This document shows positions 51,730-61,029 of a DNA stretch of 64,000 nt, piece by piece (position 1 is the first letter of the stretch; the number at the start of each line of letters is the position of its first letter). The DNA comes from G963422745 sp963422745 (GTDB lineage Bacteria > Actinomycetota > Acidimicrobiia > Acidimicrobiales > Aldehydirespiratoraceae): NCBI GenBank assembly GCA_963422745.1, contig OY730477.1, forward strand, positions 1,364,001 through 1,428,000. Reading direction: 5' to 3'. Under the pieces are notes generated by a model, which was not told where the DNA came from, searched no databases, and was given only the letters and a program-made list of their open reading frames with translations. Position numbers and translations under genes: made by a program.

Positions 51730-53963
51730 CCTTGACTGGCCCGGCAGTGACACGGGTTCTACCTTGGCGACGTTCTGCCAACCGGCCAGCGTCTATAGGG
51801 ATCGCTGGCCTGCTCGATTTGTACAGTCAGCGCTGGCCACGCGCTGATACTGCACTGATCGAATCGGCCTTTGCTATGGCGGCACAAGCCCATGAGGATC
51901 AGTACCGCAAGTCCGGGGAACCTTACATCCGTCATCCCGTGGCTGTTGCGACGATCGTCGCCCGTCAAGGCCTCGACGACATCGCAGTTGCGGCAGCCCT
52001 GCTGCATGATGCGGTGGAAGACACCGGTATCACCCTTGAAGTCCTCAATGAGCGTTTCGGTCCGGACCTGGCTCGCATCGTTGACGGGGTCACGAAACTC
52101 GACCGGGTGCAATTCGACTCAAAGGAGCAGCAGCAGGCCGCCACGATGCGCAAGATGATCGTGGCCATCGCCCAGGACATCCGGGTCCTGATCATCAAAC
52201 TGGCGGATCGGCTACACAACCTTCGAACGATCGCAGTGTTACCGCCGTTCAAACAGGAACGTACCGCCCGCGAGACGCTCGACGTGTACGCGCCATTGGC
52301 GCATCGACTGGGGATGGAGGACCTCAAAGTCCAACTTGAAGACCTGTCTTTCGCTGCTCTGGAGCCACGCCGCTACGCGGAGATCGACCAGATGATCCAA
52401 CAGCGGGCACCCGAACGCGATCTGTACCTGACCCAGATCATCGGCGATGTCCAGGCCCGACTGGCCGAGTTGGGCATTCGTGCCCAAGTTAACGGCCGGC
52501 CCAAACATCTGTGGTCCATCTACGAAAAGATGGTGGTGAAGGGCCGTTCGTTCGATGAGATCTTTGACCTCATCGCAATTCGTGTCATCGTCGGCTCGGT
52601 CCGGGATTGCTACGCAGCGCTTGGCTCTATCCACGCCATCTGGCGGCCGGTACAGGGCCGTTTCAAGGACTACATTGCGATGCCCAAGTTCAACCTCTAT
52701 CAGTCGTTGCACACGACCGTGGTGGGTCCGCTCGGCAAGCTCTTGGAGGTGCAACTACGGACCCGCGAGATGCACGAACGTGCCCAGTACGGAGTCGCCG
52801 CGCACTGGGACTACAAAGATGATGGCGCAGGCGGTGATCTGGCGTGGCTGAGCCGGATCATGGAATGGCAGTCCGAAACCTCAGACCCCTCGGAGTTCAT
52901 GTCGAATCTGAAGTTCGACCTCGACCAGGACGAGGTATTCGTCTTCACGCCACGCGGCAAGGTGATCGAACTGCCCGCAGGGGCAACGCCTGTGGATTTC
53001 GCCTACACGATCCACACTGATGTCGGCCATTCCTGCATTGGTGCAAAGGTCAACGGGCGTCTGGTGCCGCTGCATTCAAGGCTCGAGTCGGGGGACATGG
53101 TGGAGGTGATGACCTCCAAGGTGCAAGGTGCAGGACCGAGTCGCGACTGGTTGAAGTTCGTCGCTAGCCGACGTACCGCCAACAAGATTCGCCAGTGGTA
53201 CACCCGCGAGCGCCGCGCAGACGCCATTGAGAACGGTCGCGATGACCTGATCGAGGCCTTGAGACGCGAGGGACTCCCAGCGCGACGGGTCATCAAGGAA
53301 CGAGCCTTCACCCAGGCGTGCTCCCAGCTCAACTATGCAGACAGCAATGCTCTGTTCGCAGCTATTGGTGAAGGCCACGTAGGCACGGAGTCTGTGGTCG
53401 ACCGCATCACCAGGGAACTACGAGGTGGCGTGGAACCCGACAAGGAGCGGCTGCCCACCACGGCCACAAGGCGCGCTGAAACACGGCGACGCAATGGTGT
53501 CGCCGCAGGGGTCCACGTTGAGGGCCTCGACGACATACTGGTTCGCCTATCACGCTGCTGCGCGCCAGCTCCACCCGACGAGATCATCGGTTTCGTCACC
53601 CGGGGTCGCGGCGTGTCGGTGCATCGCACCGACTGTCCCAACGCCTCAATGCTGTCCGCGGGCGAACCTGATCGTCTGATTGACGTGGAATGGGACGCCG
53701 AATACTCAGGCCGATTCCCGACCTCGGTCGAAGTGCTGGCGTTTGACCGCCACAGTCTACTTGTCGACTTGGCCAAGGTACTTGCCGACTACGGTATCAA
53801 CGTCACCGGTGCCACCACCGAGACCGGAGATGATGCCGTTGCCAAATTCCGCTTCGAATTCGACCTCGCAGATGTCAGCCAACTCGACCCGGTACTCACC
53901 TCGCTGATGAACGTGGACGCGGTCTACGATGCTTACCGAGTGCTTGCCGGACATCAGGGCTGA
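51726..53963 (+). CDS. rel: Bifunctional (p)ppGpp synthetase/hydrolase Rel
   Basis: 745 aa. HD hydrolase domain (YIRHPVAVATIV; LLHDAVEDTG), synthetase domain (RPKHLWSIYEKM; DLIAIRVIV; YQSLHTTVVGP), TGS (VFVFTPRGKVIELPAGATPV) and ACT domain. The RFKD motif (QGRFKDYIAM) marks the bifunctional Rel class rather than synthetase-only RelA. GTG overlaps the apt stop. It sets the stringent alarmone level. Confidence 0.95.
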   Translation: MTLTGPAVTRVLPWRRSANRPASIGIAGLLDLYSQRWPRADTALIESAFAMAAQAHEDQYRKSGEPYIRHPVAVATIVARQGLDDIAVAAALLHDAVEDTGITLEVLNERFGPDLARIVDGVTKLDRVQFDSKEQQQAATMRKMIVAIAQDIRVLIIKLADRLHNLRTIAVLPPFKQERTARETLDVYAPLAHRLGMEDLKVQLEDLSFAALEPRRYAEIDQMIQQRAPERDLYLTQIIGDVQARLAELGIRAQVNGRPKHLWSIYEKMVVKGRSFDEIFDLIAIRVIVGSVRDCYAALGSIHAIWRPVQGRFKDYIAMPKFNLYQSLHTTVVGPLGKLLEVQLRTREMHERAQYGVAAHWDYKDDGAGGDLAWLSRIMEWQSETSDPSEFMSNLKFDLDQDEVFVFTPRGKVIELPAGATPVDFAYTIHTDVGHSCIGAKVNGRLVPLHSRLESGDMVEVMTSKVQGAGPSRDWLKFVASRRTANKIRQWYTRERRADAIENGRDDLIEALRREGLPARRVIKERAFTQACSQLNYADSNALFAAIGEGHVGTESVVDRITRELRGGVEPDKERLPTTATRRAETRRRNGVAAGVHVEGLDDILVRLSRCCAPAPPDEIIGFVTRGRGVSVHRTDCPNASMLSAGEPDRLIDVEWDAEYSGRFPTSVEVLAFDRHSLLVDLAKVLADYGINVTGATTETGDDAVAKFRFEFDLADVSQLDPVLTSLMNVDAVYDAYRVLAGHQG

Positions 53964-54154
53964 GTGCGCCTTGACGAGCCTTGTGTGAACGGCGTCGGGC
54001 CAATGCAGCACAGCGACCGGTAGTGGACCGCTGCGTTTTCGGATGCCTGATTGGACCCGCATTCCTTCGCCATGTCGAGGTGCCCTCGCGCATGTCCGCC
54101 GATGAATCCGGTCCGAGCCGATCCCCTACAGCGGCGTCGATAGCCTGAACTGCA

Positions 54155-55438
54155 ATGAACGCACCAAGATTCAGGGCACCGAAGGGCACTCGCGACATCC
54201 TTTGGCCTGAATCGGCTCGGCGTCGCGGCCTGCTCGAAGCGTTCGCCAGCCGGGCTATCTCTGCGGGCTTCGGGGAGGTCGTGTCACCGATGTTTGAGGA
54301 TTTCGCCGTCTTTGCGAGGCTCGGTGAATTCACCGATGTGGTCGACAAAGAAATGTTCGATTTCTTCGACAAGGGTGACCCTCCACAGCATCTGGCACTC
54401 AGGCCCGAACTGACGGCTTCGATTTGTCGTGCCTATGCCGAGCACCGGCCGGTACGGCCATGGAAAGTCTGGTACGAGGGCCCCCAGTTTCGCTACGAGC
54501 AGCCCCAAGCAGGTCGGTACCGGCAATTCGGCCAAGTCGGTGTGGAGGTGCTCGGCACCGACGATCCCCAGACCGACATTGATGTGATTGCTCTCGCCGT
54601 ACGGCTATTTGAGGGACTTGGTCTGGAACGGGTCAGGCTCCTGATCAACACGCTGGGCGACGCAGCGTGCCGCGGGGCGTATCTGAAGGCGTTGCAAGCG
54701 TATCTGTTGGACAATTCCGACCGACTCAGCGAGCAGAGCCGTATCACGCTGCAGCGCAGCGCCTTGCGGGTACTTGACTCGAAACGTGTCGAGGATCGCG
54801 AGGTCATCGACTCGGCCCCTTCAATGGCCGACTTCCTTGGTGGGTTTGCAGCCGAGCATTTTGCGACCGTGCAGGCAGGACTCGAATTACTCGGCATCGA
54901 CTTTGAGATCACACCGAGGCTGATCCGCGGCTTGGACTATTACACACGCACTACTTTCGAGTTCGCCTCCGAGGCTTTGCAGACAGCCCAAAATGCGCTG
55001 GGCGGCGGGGGGCGCTACGACGGACTGGTGCAGGACCTGGGTGGTCCGCCAACACCGGGAGTCGGTTTTGCCTTGGGCGTCGATCGGATCCTGTTGGCGT
55101 GCGATGCTGAGCAGGTATTTTCCGCAGCGCCAGCGCCAGTGTCGGTATTTGTGGTCGATACAACCGGTGGTAACCAGGCACTGAAAGTGTGTGACTTGCT
55201 GCGATCCGACGGAATCTCCGCCGACCGTGGCTACGGCGGGCGTTCCATGAAAGCCCAGATGAGACTCGCGAACCGTTCCGGGGCGCCGCTCGCGGTGATC
55301 GTTGGATCCGAGGAAGTCGCGGCTGGCGAGGTCACCTTACGCGACCTGCGTGGCCAATCCGGCCAACGGCGAGTGTCGATCGGATCGCTGGTGGGCGTAG
55401 TCTCAGAAGCTCTCCGCATAAAGGCGTTGCCGCAATAA
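54155..55438 (+). CDS. hisS: Histidyl-tRNA synthetase
   Basis: 427 aa. Class II motifs: FRAPKGTRDILWP, LALRPELTASICRAY, WYEGPQFRYEQPQAGRYRQF (motif 2), GLDYYTRTTFEF, GGGGRYDGLVQDLGG and GFALGVDRILLA (motif 3). Anticodon-binding C-terminus follows. Charges tRNA-His. A 191-nt gap after rel shows nothing recognisable. aspS starts 3 nt after its stop. Confidence 0.95.
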   Translation: MNAPRFRAPKGTRDILWPESARRRGLLEAFASRAISAGFGEVVSPMFEDFAVFARLGEFTDVVDKEMFDFFDKGDPPQHLALRPELTASICRAYAEHRPVRPWKVWYEGPQFRYEQPQAGRYRQFGQVGVEVLGTDDPQTDIDVIALAVRLFEGLGLERVRLLINTLGDAACRGAYLKALQAYLLDNSDRLSEQSRITLQRSALRVLDSKRVEDREVIDSAPSMADFLGGFAAEHFATVQAGLELLGIDFEITPRLIRGLDYYTRTTFEFASEALQTAQNALGGGGRYDGLVQDLGGPPTPGVGFALGVDRILLACDAEQVFSAAPAPVSVFVVDTTGGNQALKVCDLLRSDGISADRGYGGRSMKAQMRLANRSGAPLAVIVGSEEVAAGEVTLRDLRGQSGQRRVSIGSLVGVVSEALRIKALPQ

Positions 55439-55440
55439 CC

Positions 55441-57207
55441 ATGGAACCAGTTGATCTATCCACCTGCATGCGCACCGACATGTGCGGGCTCCTAACAGCC
55501 GCGGACATCAAGCGGAGTGTCACCGTATGCGGATGGGTGGATCGCCGTCGTGAGCACGGTGAGCACCTCGCCTTCATTGATGTGCGTGACTACACAGGTG
55601 TGGTGCAATGCGTCGTCAACCGCAGCCACGACCTGCGCAGCGAGTACGTGGTGCGCATGAAAGGCACGGTTCGCCTGAGACCCCCCGACACCGCCAACCC
55701 CACCCTCGCAACCGGTGAGATCGAGATTGACGTCACCGGTATTGAGATCCTGGACCGTGCCGAACCTCCGCCGTTCCCGCTTGATGACCGCAGCGAGGTG
55801 GACGAGACGATCCGGCTTAGTCATCGCTATGTCGATCTGCGCAGAAAACGACTACAACACAACCTGAGGTGCCGGGCTGTGGTCAACAGCGCCATCCGGC
55901 GAGGCATGCAGGAGCAGGGTTTCGTTGAAATCGAAACACCAATGCTCGTTGCGTCCACCCCTGAAGGGGCCAGGGACTTTGTGGTTCCTTCTCGCAAAGA
56001 ACCCGGCTCGTTCTATGCGCTTCCCCAGAGCCCCCAGCTGTTCAAGCAGATGTGCATGGTTGGCGGCATCGACCGCTACTACCAGATCGCCAGATGCTTA
56101 CGTGACGAGGACCTACGTGCTGATCGACAGTTCGAGTTCATGCAACTCGACGCCGAGATGAGCTTCGTCGACCGTGAAGATGTATTCGCTGCCATCTCGT
56201 TCGCCGTGGGCTGCGCGGTCCACGCCGTGACAAGTGAGCGGCCCACGAAGTTCTCGAGGATTTCCTGGTTCGACGCCATGGAACGCTACGGCACCGACAA
56301 GCCCGACGTCCGTTTCGGAATGGAACTCGTTGAACTTACGCCGATCCTGCAGAGCACCAAAGCCCGCGTCTTGCGCGCTCAGTGTGTCAAAGGCATATGT
56401 ATGACCGGTGGGGTTGAGGCTCTCAGCCGCAACGAGATTGACGGCTTGGTTGCGCGCTGCAAGCGTTGGGGTGCCAAGGGTCTGGCCTGGATGAAAGTCG
56501 TTGAAGGTAACAGCGAGCCAACCCTTGATGCTGGTGTCGCAAAGTTCCTTACAGGTAGCGAGTCGACGGCTGTGATAGATGCGCTCGGTGCCAAACCCGG
56601 GGATCTGATTTTTCTGGTTGCAGACGAACGATCGGTGGTACGCAACGTGCTCGGTTTGCTGCGACTGGAACTCGGTCGTCCACCACTCACTGAGGGCGGT
56701 CTTTGCTTTGTGTGGGTGATCGATTTTCCACTCTTTGAAGCATTGGGTGACGATGGGCTGCCTGTGCCCTCGCATCATCCGTTCACTATGCCCCACATTG
56801 ACGACCTTGCCATGCTTGAAGCCGCTGGTTCGGACCTGTTGAAGGTGAGGTCCCAGGCCTACGACCTGGTTCTCAACGGTTGGGAACTCGGGTCGGGTTC
56901 GATTCGGATCAACCGCGGCAGTATCCAAACACGCGTCTTTGAGTTGCTCGGCATATCCGCACCAACAGCGCGGGCCAGGTTCGGCTTCCTTCTGGACGCC
57001 TTCCGGTACGGCGTGCCGCCCCACGGCGGGTTTGCCTTCGGCATTGATCGTTTGACCGCCTTGTTGGTGGGTGAAACCAATATCCGCGAGGTCATCGCCT
57101 TCCCCAAGACCCAGTCCGGCGCCGATCCGCTCACCAACGCACCTTCAACGCTCGAACCGCAGCACCTCAACGAACTCGGACTTCGGGTACTGCCAACGGT
57201 GTCGTGA
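55441..57207 (+). CDS. aspS: Aspartyl-tRNA synthetase (bacterial type with GAD insert)
   Basis: 588 aa; ATG at 55441 or 55468. OB-fold (CGWVDRRREHGEHLAFIDVR), class II core (RYVDLRRKRLQHNLR; TPEGARDFVVPS; GSFYALPQSPQLFKQ; YYQIARCLRDEDLRADRQFE) and motif 3 GFAFGIDRLTALLVGE, with a GAD domain between. The His in REHGEHL is at a position linked to non-discriminating AspRS in actinobacteria, so Asp-tRNA-Asn formation with GatCAB is possible (inference). Overlaps the next gene. Confidence 0.94.
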   Translation: MEPVDLSTCMRTDMCGLLTAADIKRSVTVCGWVDRRREHGEHLAFIDVRDYTGVVQCVVNRSHDLRSEYVVRMKGTVRLRPPDTANPTLATGEIEIDVTGIEILDRAEPPPFPLDDRSEVDETIRLSHRYVDLRRKRLQHNLRCRAVVNSAIRRGMQEQGFVEIETPMLVASTPEGARDFVVPSRKEPGSFYALPQSPQLFKQMCMVGGIDRYYQIARCLRDEDLRADRQFEFMQLDAEMSFVDREDVFAAISFAVGCAVHAVTSERPTKFSRISWFDAMERYGTDKPDVRFGMELVELTPILQSTKARVLRAQCVKGICMTGGVEALSRNEIDGLVARCKRWGAKGLAWMKVVEGNSEPTLDAGVAKFLTGSESTAVIDALGAKPGDLIFLVADERSVVRNVLGLLRLELGRPPLTEGGLCFVWVIDFPLFEALGDDGLPVPSHHPFTMPHIDDLAMLEAAGSDLLKVRSQAYDLVLNGWELGSGSIRINRGSIQTRVFELLGISAPTARARFGFLLDAFRYGVPPHGGFAFGIDRLTALLVGETNIREVIAFPKTQSGADPLTNAPSTLEPQHLNELGLRVLPTVS

Positions 57208-57629
57208 CGATGTCCGGTTCTGAACTCGCAAGTATCATCGTGACAATCGTCTGCCTTGCTGTCGTGGTGGTGTTGGTGCTGGCGGTACAGGCACTGATTC
57301 GCACACTGCGCGAACTGCGACTCACAGTTGAAGAGCTGAGATCCACCACGTTGCCGATGGTCGGCGATCTGCACGCCACCGTCAACCAAGCTCAGCAGGA
57401 ACTCCAACGTGTTGACACGGTGATTGGCAACGCCGAACGAATTACCTCAACTGTGGATGTGGTGGGTCGGCTCACTCACAAGGTGATGGCACCTCCGCTG
57501 ATCAAGGTGTTGGCAGTTGCCAAGGGTGTGACCGGTGCCCGGCGCAGGCTTTCGCGACCGTCGACCGGGGAGGATCGCAGCATCCAAAGACCGCGCCGTG
57601 TAATCGAAGCTAGTGAGCAGCGTAGATGA
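57204..57629 (+). CDS. DUF948-type membrane protein
   Basis: 141 aa from GTG (GTGA with aspS) or ATG at 57210. One N-terminal helix (IIVTIVCLAVVVVLVLAVQA) then a heptad-like stretch (LRELRLTVEELRSTTLPMVG) typical of DUF948. A pair of such genes before alaS is common in actinobacteria. Function unknown. Overlaps the next gene by ATGA. Confidence 0.8.
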   Translation: MTMSGSELASIIVTIVCLAVVVVLVLAVQALIRTLRELRLTVEELRSTTLPMVGDLHATVNQAQQELQRVDTVIGNAERITSTVDVVGRLTHKVMAPPLIKVLAVAKGVTGARRRLSRPSTGEDRSIQRPRRVIEASEQRR

Positions 57630-57976
57630 GGCGCACCTTCTGGGCAGGGCTTGGTTACGTGTTTGGGGTGCTCAGCATGATCTACGCCCAAAAGCGGATC
57701 CGGCGAGTTGTCAACAAACTGCCCCAGCGGAACCTACCGCCCGGCGTGTCAGCCATTCGAACTGGGTTCGTGTTGAATGCCCGGTCCGTTATCGATCGCG
57801 CAAAGGCCACAGTCGTTGAGTTGCGGGACGCGGCCACCGAGGGTGTCGACACGATGCGGCTTGCCAACACGGACCTGCGGGCTGAGTTCGATCCGGATCC
57901 GAACCTGCATCGTGGACCCGCCAGAGGTCTGGGTAGCAAACCCGACAGCTCCGGCGGTTTCAGGCCGCGGCACTGA
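57626..57976 (+). CDS. Small actinobacterial protein upstream of alaS (DUF6167-like)
   Basis: 116 aa. Hydrophobic N-terminus (FWAGLGYVFGVLSMIYAQK), then basic and helical part and a disordered Gly/Pro/Arg-rich end. It matches the small gene conserved between a DUF948 protein and alaS in Streptomyces and relatives. Start overlaps the preceding stop. Function unknown. Confidence 0.75.
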   Translation: MRRTFWAGLGYVFGVLSMIYAQKRIRRVVNKLPQRNLPPGVSAIRTGFVLNARSVIDRAKATVVELRDAATEGVDTMRLANTDLRAEFDPDPNLHRGPARGLGSKPDSSGGFRPRH

Positions 57977-58022
57977 TTAGTGCTCATTGAGCTGTCGGGC
58001 TGCCGGTAGGATTGGCTCGTTC

Positions 58023-60584
58023 ATGAAGGCCAATGAGCTGCGCACGGCGTTCACCGAGTTCTTCGTCCGCCACGGGCATGTCCATCGCCCGTCCGCGTCG
58101 CTGATTCCCCACGATCCCACTTTGTTGTTCACGGTGGCTGGCATGGTCCCATTCAAGAACTACCTCACCGGCGACGAACCGGCACCATGGCCGCGAGCGG
58201 TGTCCGTCCAAAAGTGTGTGCGTGCGGGCGGCAAACACAACGACTTGGACGAGATAGGCCGCACTGCCCGCCATCTCACGTTCTTTGAGATGCTCGGCAA
58301 TTTCAGCTTCGGCGACTATTTCAAGCAGGACGCGATTGGTTGGGCATGGGAGTTCGTCACCGATGTGATGGCGCTCGAACCGGATCGGCTCTGGGTGACG
58401 GTGCATCACAGCGACGACGAAGCGGCCGACATTTGGCGTCGCCATGTTGGTGTTGCACCAGAACGGATCCAGCGCCTCGGTGAAGACAACTATTGGAGAA
58501 TGGCCGACACCGGTCCGTGTGGACCGTGCACGGAGATCTTCTATGACCAGGGTCGCGCCTATGGCCCCGACGGTGGCCCCAAGCATGGTGGACAAGAGCG
58601 CTTCTTGGAGTTCTGGAACCTGGTGTTCATGCAGTTCGAGCAGCACGATGATGGCTCGTTGACGCCTCTGCCCAAACCCTCCATCGATACAGGGCTGGGT
58701 CTGGAACGCACCGTGTCGTTGCTGCAGGGGGTCGATTCGGTTTGGGAGACCAACGAGCTGAGTTCTTTGCTGCGAACCGCCTCGGAGTTCAGCGGTGTCG
58801 ATCCCGACCCCACCGAAACCGATAAGCTCGTCTCGCTTCGGATACTGGCCGACCACGCCCGGTCCACGTCATTGCTCGTTAGCGACGGGGTGTTTCCCTC
58901 CAACGAGGCACGTGGCTACGTACTGCGGCGAATTCTGCGCAGAGCTGTGCGTCATGCCCACATTCTCGGCGTCGGCGAGCCGGTAATGGGATCAATGGTT
59001 GACGCGGTGGTTGAGACGATGCGAGATGCCTACCCCGAGCTGGTGACGAACCACGGTTTCGTACGCGAGGTGATCAACCGGGAGGAGGTCCGTTTCCGTG
59101 AGACGCTCCGCGCCGGGCAGGCGATCGTTGATCGCGAACTGGCCTCGCTGGCTGCGGGTCAGCCACTCGCCGGTGACACCGCCTTCATGCTGCACGACAC
59201 CTACGGGTTCCCGCTCGAGTTAACTGCCGAGATCGCCAGCGAACTCGGTGTTGCGGTGGATGTTGCCGGATTCGCAGTTGCGATGGACGCGCAACAAAAG
59301 CGGGCCAAAGCAGCTCGCAGGGTGCACGACACCGGTTTCAGCGAACTCGTTGGTGTTCTTGAACGCCACGGCGCAACCGAGTTCACCGGTCGGGCTGAGG
59401 TGAGCTCCACCGGCACAGTCCTGTATGTGAACGACGACATCGTCGTATTGGACCGCACGCCGTTCTACGCAGAAAGCGGGGGTCAGATCGGCGATACTGG
59501 AACCATCTCTACTGCCACCGCAACGGCGCACATTTCCGATTGCCGTTACGGCATCACCGGTGTGCATATTCACGATCTGGAATCCGTTGAGGGTCGTATT
59601 GAGGTCGGTCAACAAGCCACGGCCACCATTGACAACGAACGGCGGGCCGCTATCCGTCGCAGCCACACCGGCACTCACATACTGCACTGGGCGCTGCGAA
59701 CCGTGCTTGGACAACACGTCAAGCAGCAGGGATCCGCGGTCGGCCCTGACCGGCTTCGCTTCGATTTCAGCCATTACGAAGCGTTAACAGCCGTTGAGAT
59801 CGCCGAGGTCGAAGATCTCGTCAACGCCGAAGTGTTGAGCAACGCCAACTGCCGCCATTTCGAAACCACCATGGACCACGCCATGCAACTAGGTGCCATA
59901 GCATTCTTCGGCGATCGTTACGGCCACAACGTCCGCGTGCTCGAGGCGGGCGAGAACTCCGTGGAGCTATGCGGCGGCACCCACGTTCGAGCGCTTGGTG
60001 ACATCGGTCACATGCACATTGTCACAGAAAGCTCGATCGGCTCCAATATCCGTCGTTTGACCGCTGTGACAGGCATGCAAACTGTGGAACTCCTGCGTGA
60101 AACCGCCGCAACAGCGGCCGCCGCGGCCGCTGAACTCAACGTTACGGTCGACGAACTTCCGGTAGGCATTGATCGGCTCCGAGGCGAACTCAAGGTCCTG
60201 CGCAACGAGGTATCAGCTCTCAAACGACGGCTTGCCAAACAGCAGGCATCAGCCCTGGCTGCCGATGCGGTCAACGGCGTCGTGGTAGCCCAAGTCGACG
60301 GCGTAGACCGCGATGGCTTACGGGACCTGGCGGTGTCGGTTCGTGATCTGCCCGGCGTGCGGGCTGTCGTGTTGGGTTCCGGGCTTGAAGGTGCCGGAGC
60401 GGTGCTGGTTGCAGCCGTGACGCCCGGCAGCGGCCTCAACGCCGGGTACCTCATCTCCGACGCAAAGCGGACCATTGGTGGAGGAGGCCGTGCCGCGGCC
60501 GATCTGGCCATGGCCGGGGGGAGGTTGCCCGAACAGCTCGGCGTGGCACTTGAGCAGGTCCGGTCGGCGGCCGGGATTGTTTGA
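58023..60584 (+). CDS. alaS: Alanyl-tRNA synthetase
   Basis: 853 aa from MKANELRTAFTEFFVRHGHV; the open frame from 57987 adds a poor N-terminus. Catalytic core (FFEMLGNFSFGDYFK; DTGPCGPCTEIFYD), editing domain with zinc ligands SHTGTHILH and ELCGGTHVRALG, and C-terminal DHHA1 domain. Charges tRNA-Ala. ruvX begins one nt after its stop. Confidence 0.95.
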   Translation: MKANELRTAFTEFFVRHGHVHRPSASLIPHDPTLLFTVAGMVPFKNYLTGDEPAPWPRAVSVQKCVRAGGKHNDLDEIGRTARHLTFFEMLGNFSFGDYFKQDAIGWAWEFVTDVMALEPDRLWVTVHHSDDEAADIWRRHVGVAPERIQRLGEDNYWRMADTGPCGPCTEIFYDQGRAYGPDGGPKHGGQERFLEFWNLVFMQFEQHDDGSLTPLPKPSIDTGLGLERTVSLLQGVDSVWETNELSSLLRTASEFSGVDPDPTETDKLVSLRILADHARSTSLLVSDGVFPSNEARGYVLRRILRRAVRHAHILGVGEPVMGSMVDAVVETMRDAYPELVTNHGFVREVINREEVRFRETLRAGQAIVDRELASLAAGQPLAGDTAFMLHDTYGFPLELTAEIASELGVAVDVAGFAVAMDAQQKRAKAARRVHDTGFSELVGVLERHGATEFTGRAEVSSTGTVLYVNDDIVVLDRTPFYAESGGQIGDTGTISTATATAHISDCRYGITGVHIHDLESVEGRIEVGQQATATIDNERRAAIRRSHTGTHILHWALRTVLGQHVKQQGSAVGPDRLRFDFSHYEALTAVEIAEVEDLVNAEVLSNANCRHFETTMDHAMQLGAIAFFGDRYGHNVRVLEAGENSVELCGGTHVRALGDIGHMHIVTESSIGSNIRRLTAVTGMQTVELLRETAATAAAAAAELNVTVDELPVGIDRLRGELKVLRNEVSALKRRLAKQQASALAADAVNGVVVAQVDGVDRDGLRDLAVSVRDLPGVRAVVLGSGLEGAGAVLVAAVTPGSGLNAGYLISDAKRTIGGGGRAAADLAMAGGRLPEQLGVALEQVRSAAGIV

Positions 60585-60585
60585 G

Positions 60586-61029
60586 ATGCGCGCATTGGGA
60601 ATCGACCTGGGCTCCAAACGCATCGGCATCGCTTTAGCCGACACCCACGGCACGGTTGCCACACCCGTGGATACCGTCTTGCGCAGCGGCGACAGGCGAA
60701 GCGAACACGCCCGCATCGCCGAGCTCGTCAGCGAATGGGAAGCAACGATCGCCGTGGTTGGGCTTCCAAAGAGCCTGGATGGCTCTATTGGCCTAGCGGC
60801 GCAGGCTTGCCTGGCGGAGATCAGGAGTCTGGCTGCCGTCTTGGAGGTGCCAGTCGTTGCCTTCGATGAGCGGTTGACCACGGTAACTGCACAGCAACAC
60901 CTGATACGTCAAGGTCTGCGGGGTGAGCAGCGGCGCAAGGTAATCGATCGGGTCGCCGCTGCCGTTATGCTGCAGAGCTGGCTTGATGCAGGCTGCCCGC
61001 AACCCGGCACTGAGACCGTCGATGGCTGA
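60586..61029 (+). CDS. ruvX: RuvX/YqgF-family putative nuclease (pre-16S rRNA processing)
   Basis: 147 aa from MRALGIDLGSKRIGIALADT. RNase H-like fold: GIDLGSKRIGIA, VVGLPKSLDGSIG, FDERLTTVTAQQHL and DRVAAAVMLQSWL. Family acts in 16S rRNA 5' maturation and is a Holliday resolvase homologue. Longer frame from 60475 lies in alaS and is rejected. Overlaps mltG by 8 nt. Confidence 0.92.
   Translation: MRALGIDLGSKRIGIALADTHGTVATPVDTVLRSGDRRSEHARIAELVSEWEATIAVVGLPKSLDGSIGLAAQACLAEIRSLAAVLEVPVVAFDERLTTVTAQQHLIRQGLRGEQRRKVIDRVAAAVMLQSWLDAGCPQPGTETVDG

Noticed and set aside
53964..54154. Possible tRNA or leader RNA before hisS
   Set aside because: No cloverleaf, GTTCRA box or T-box core could be found in the 191-nt spacer.
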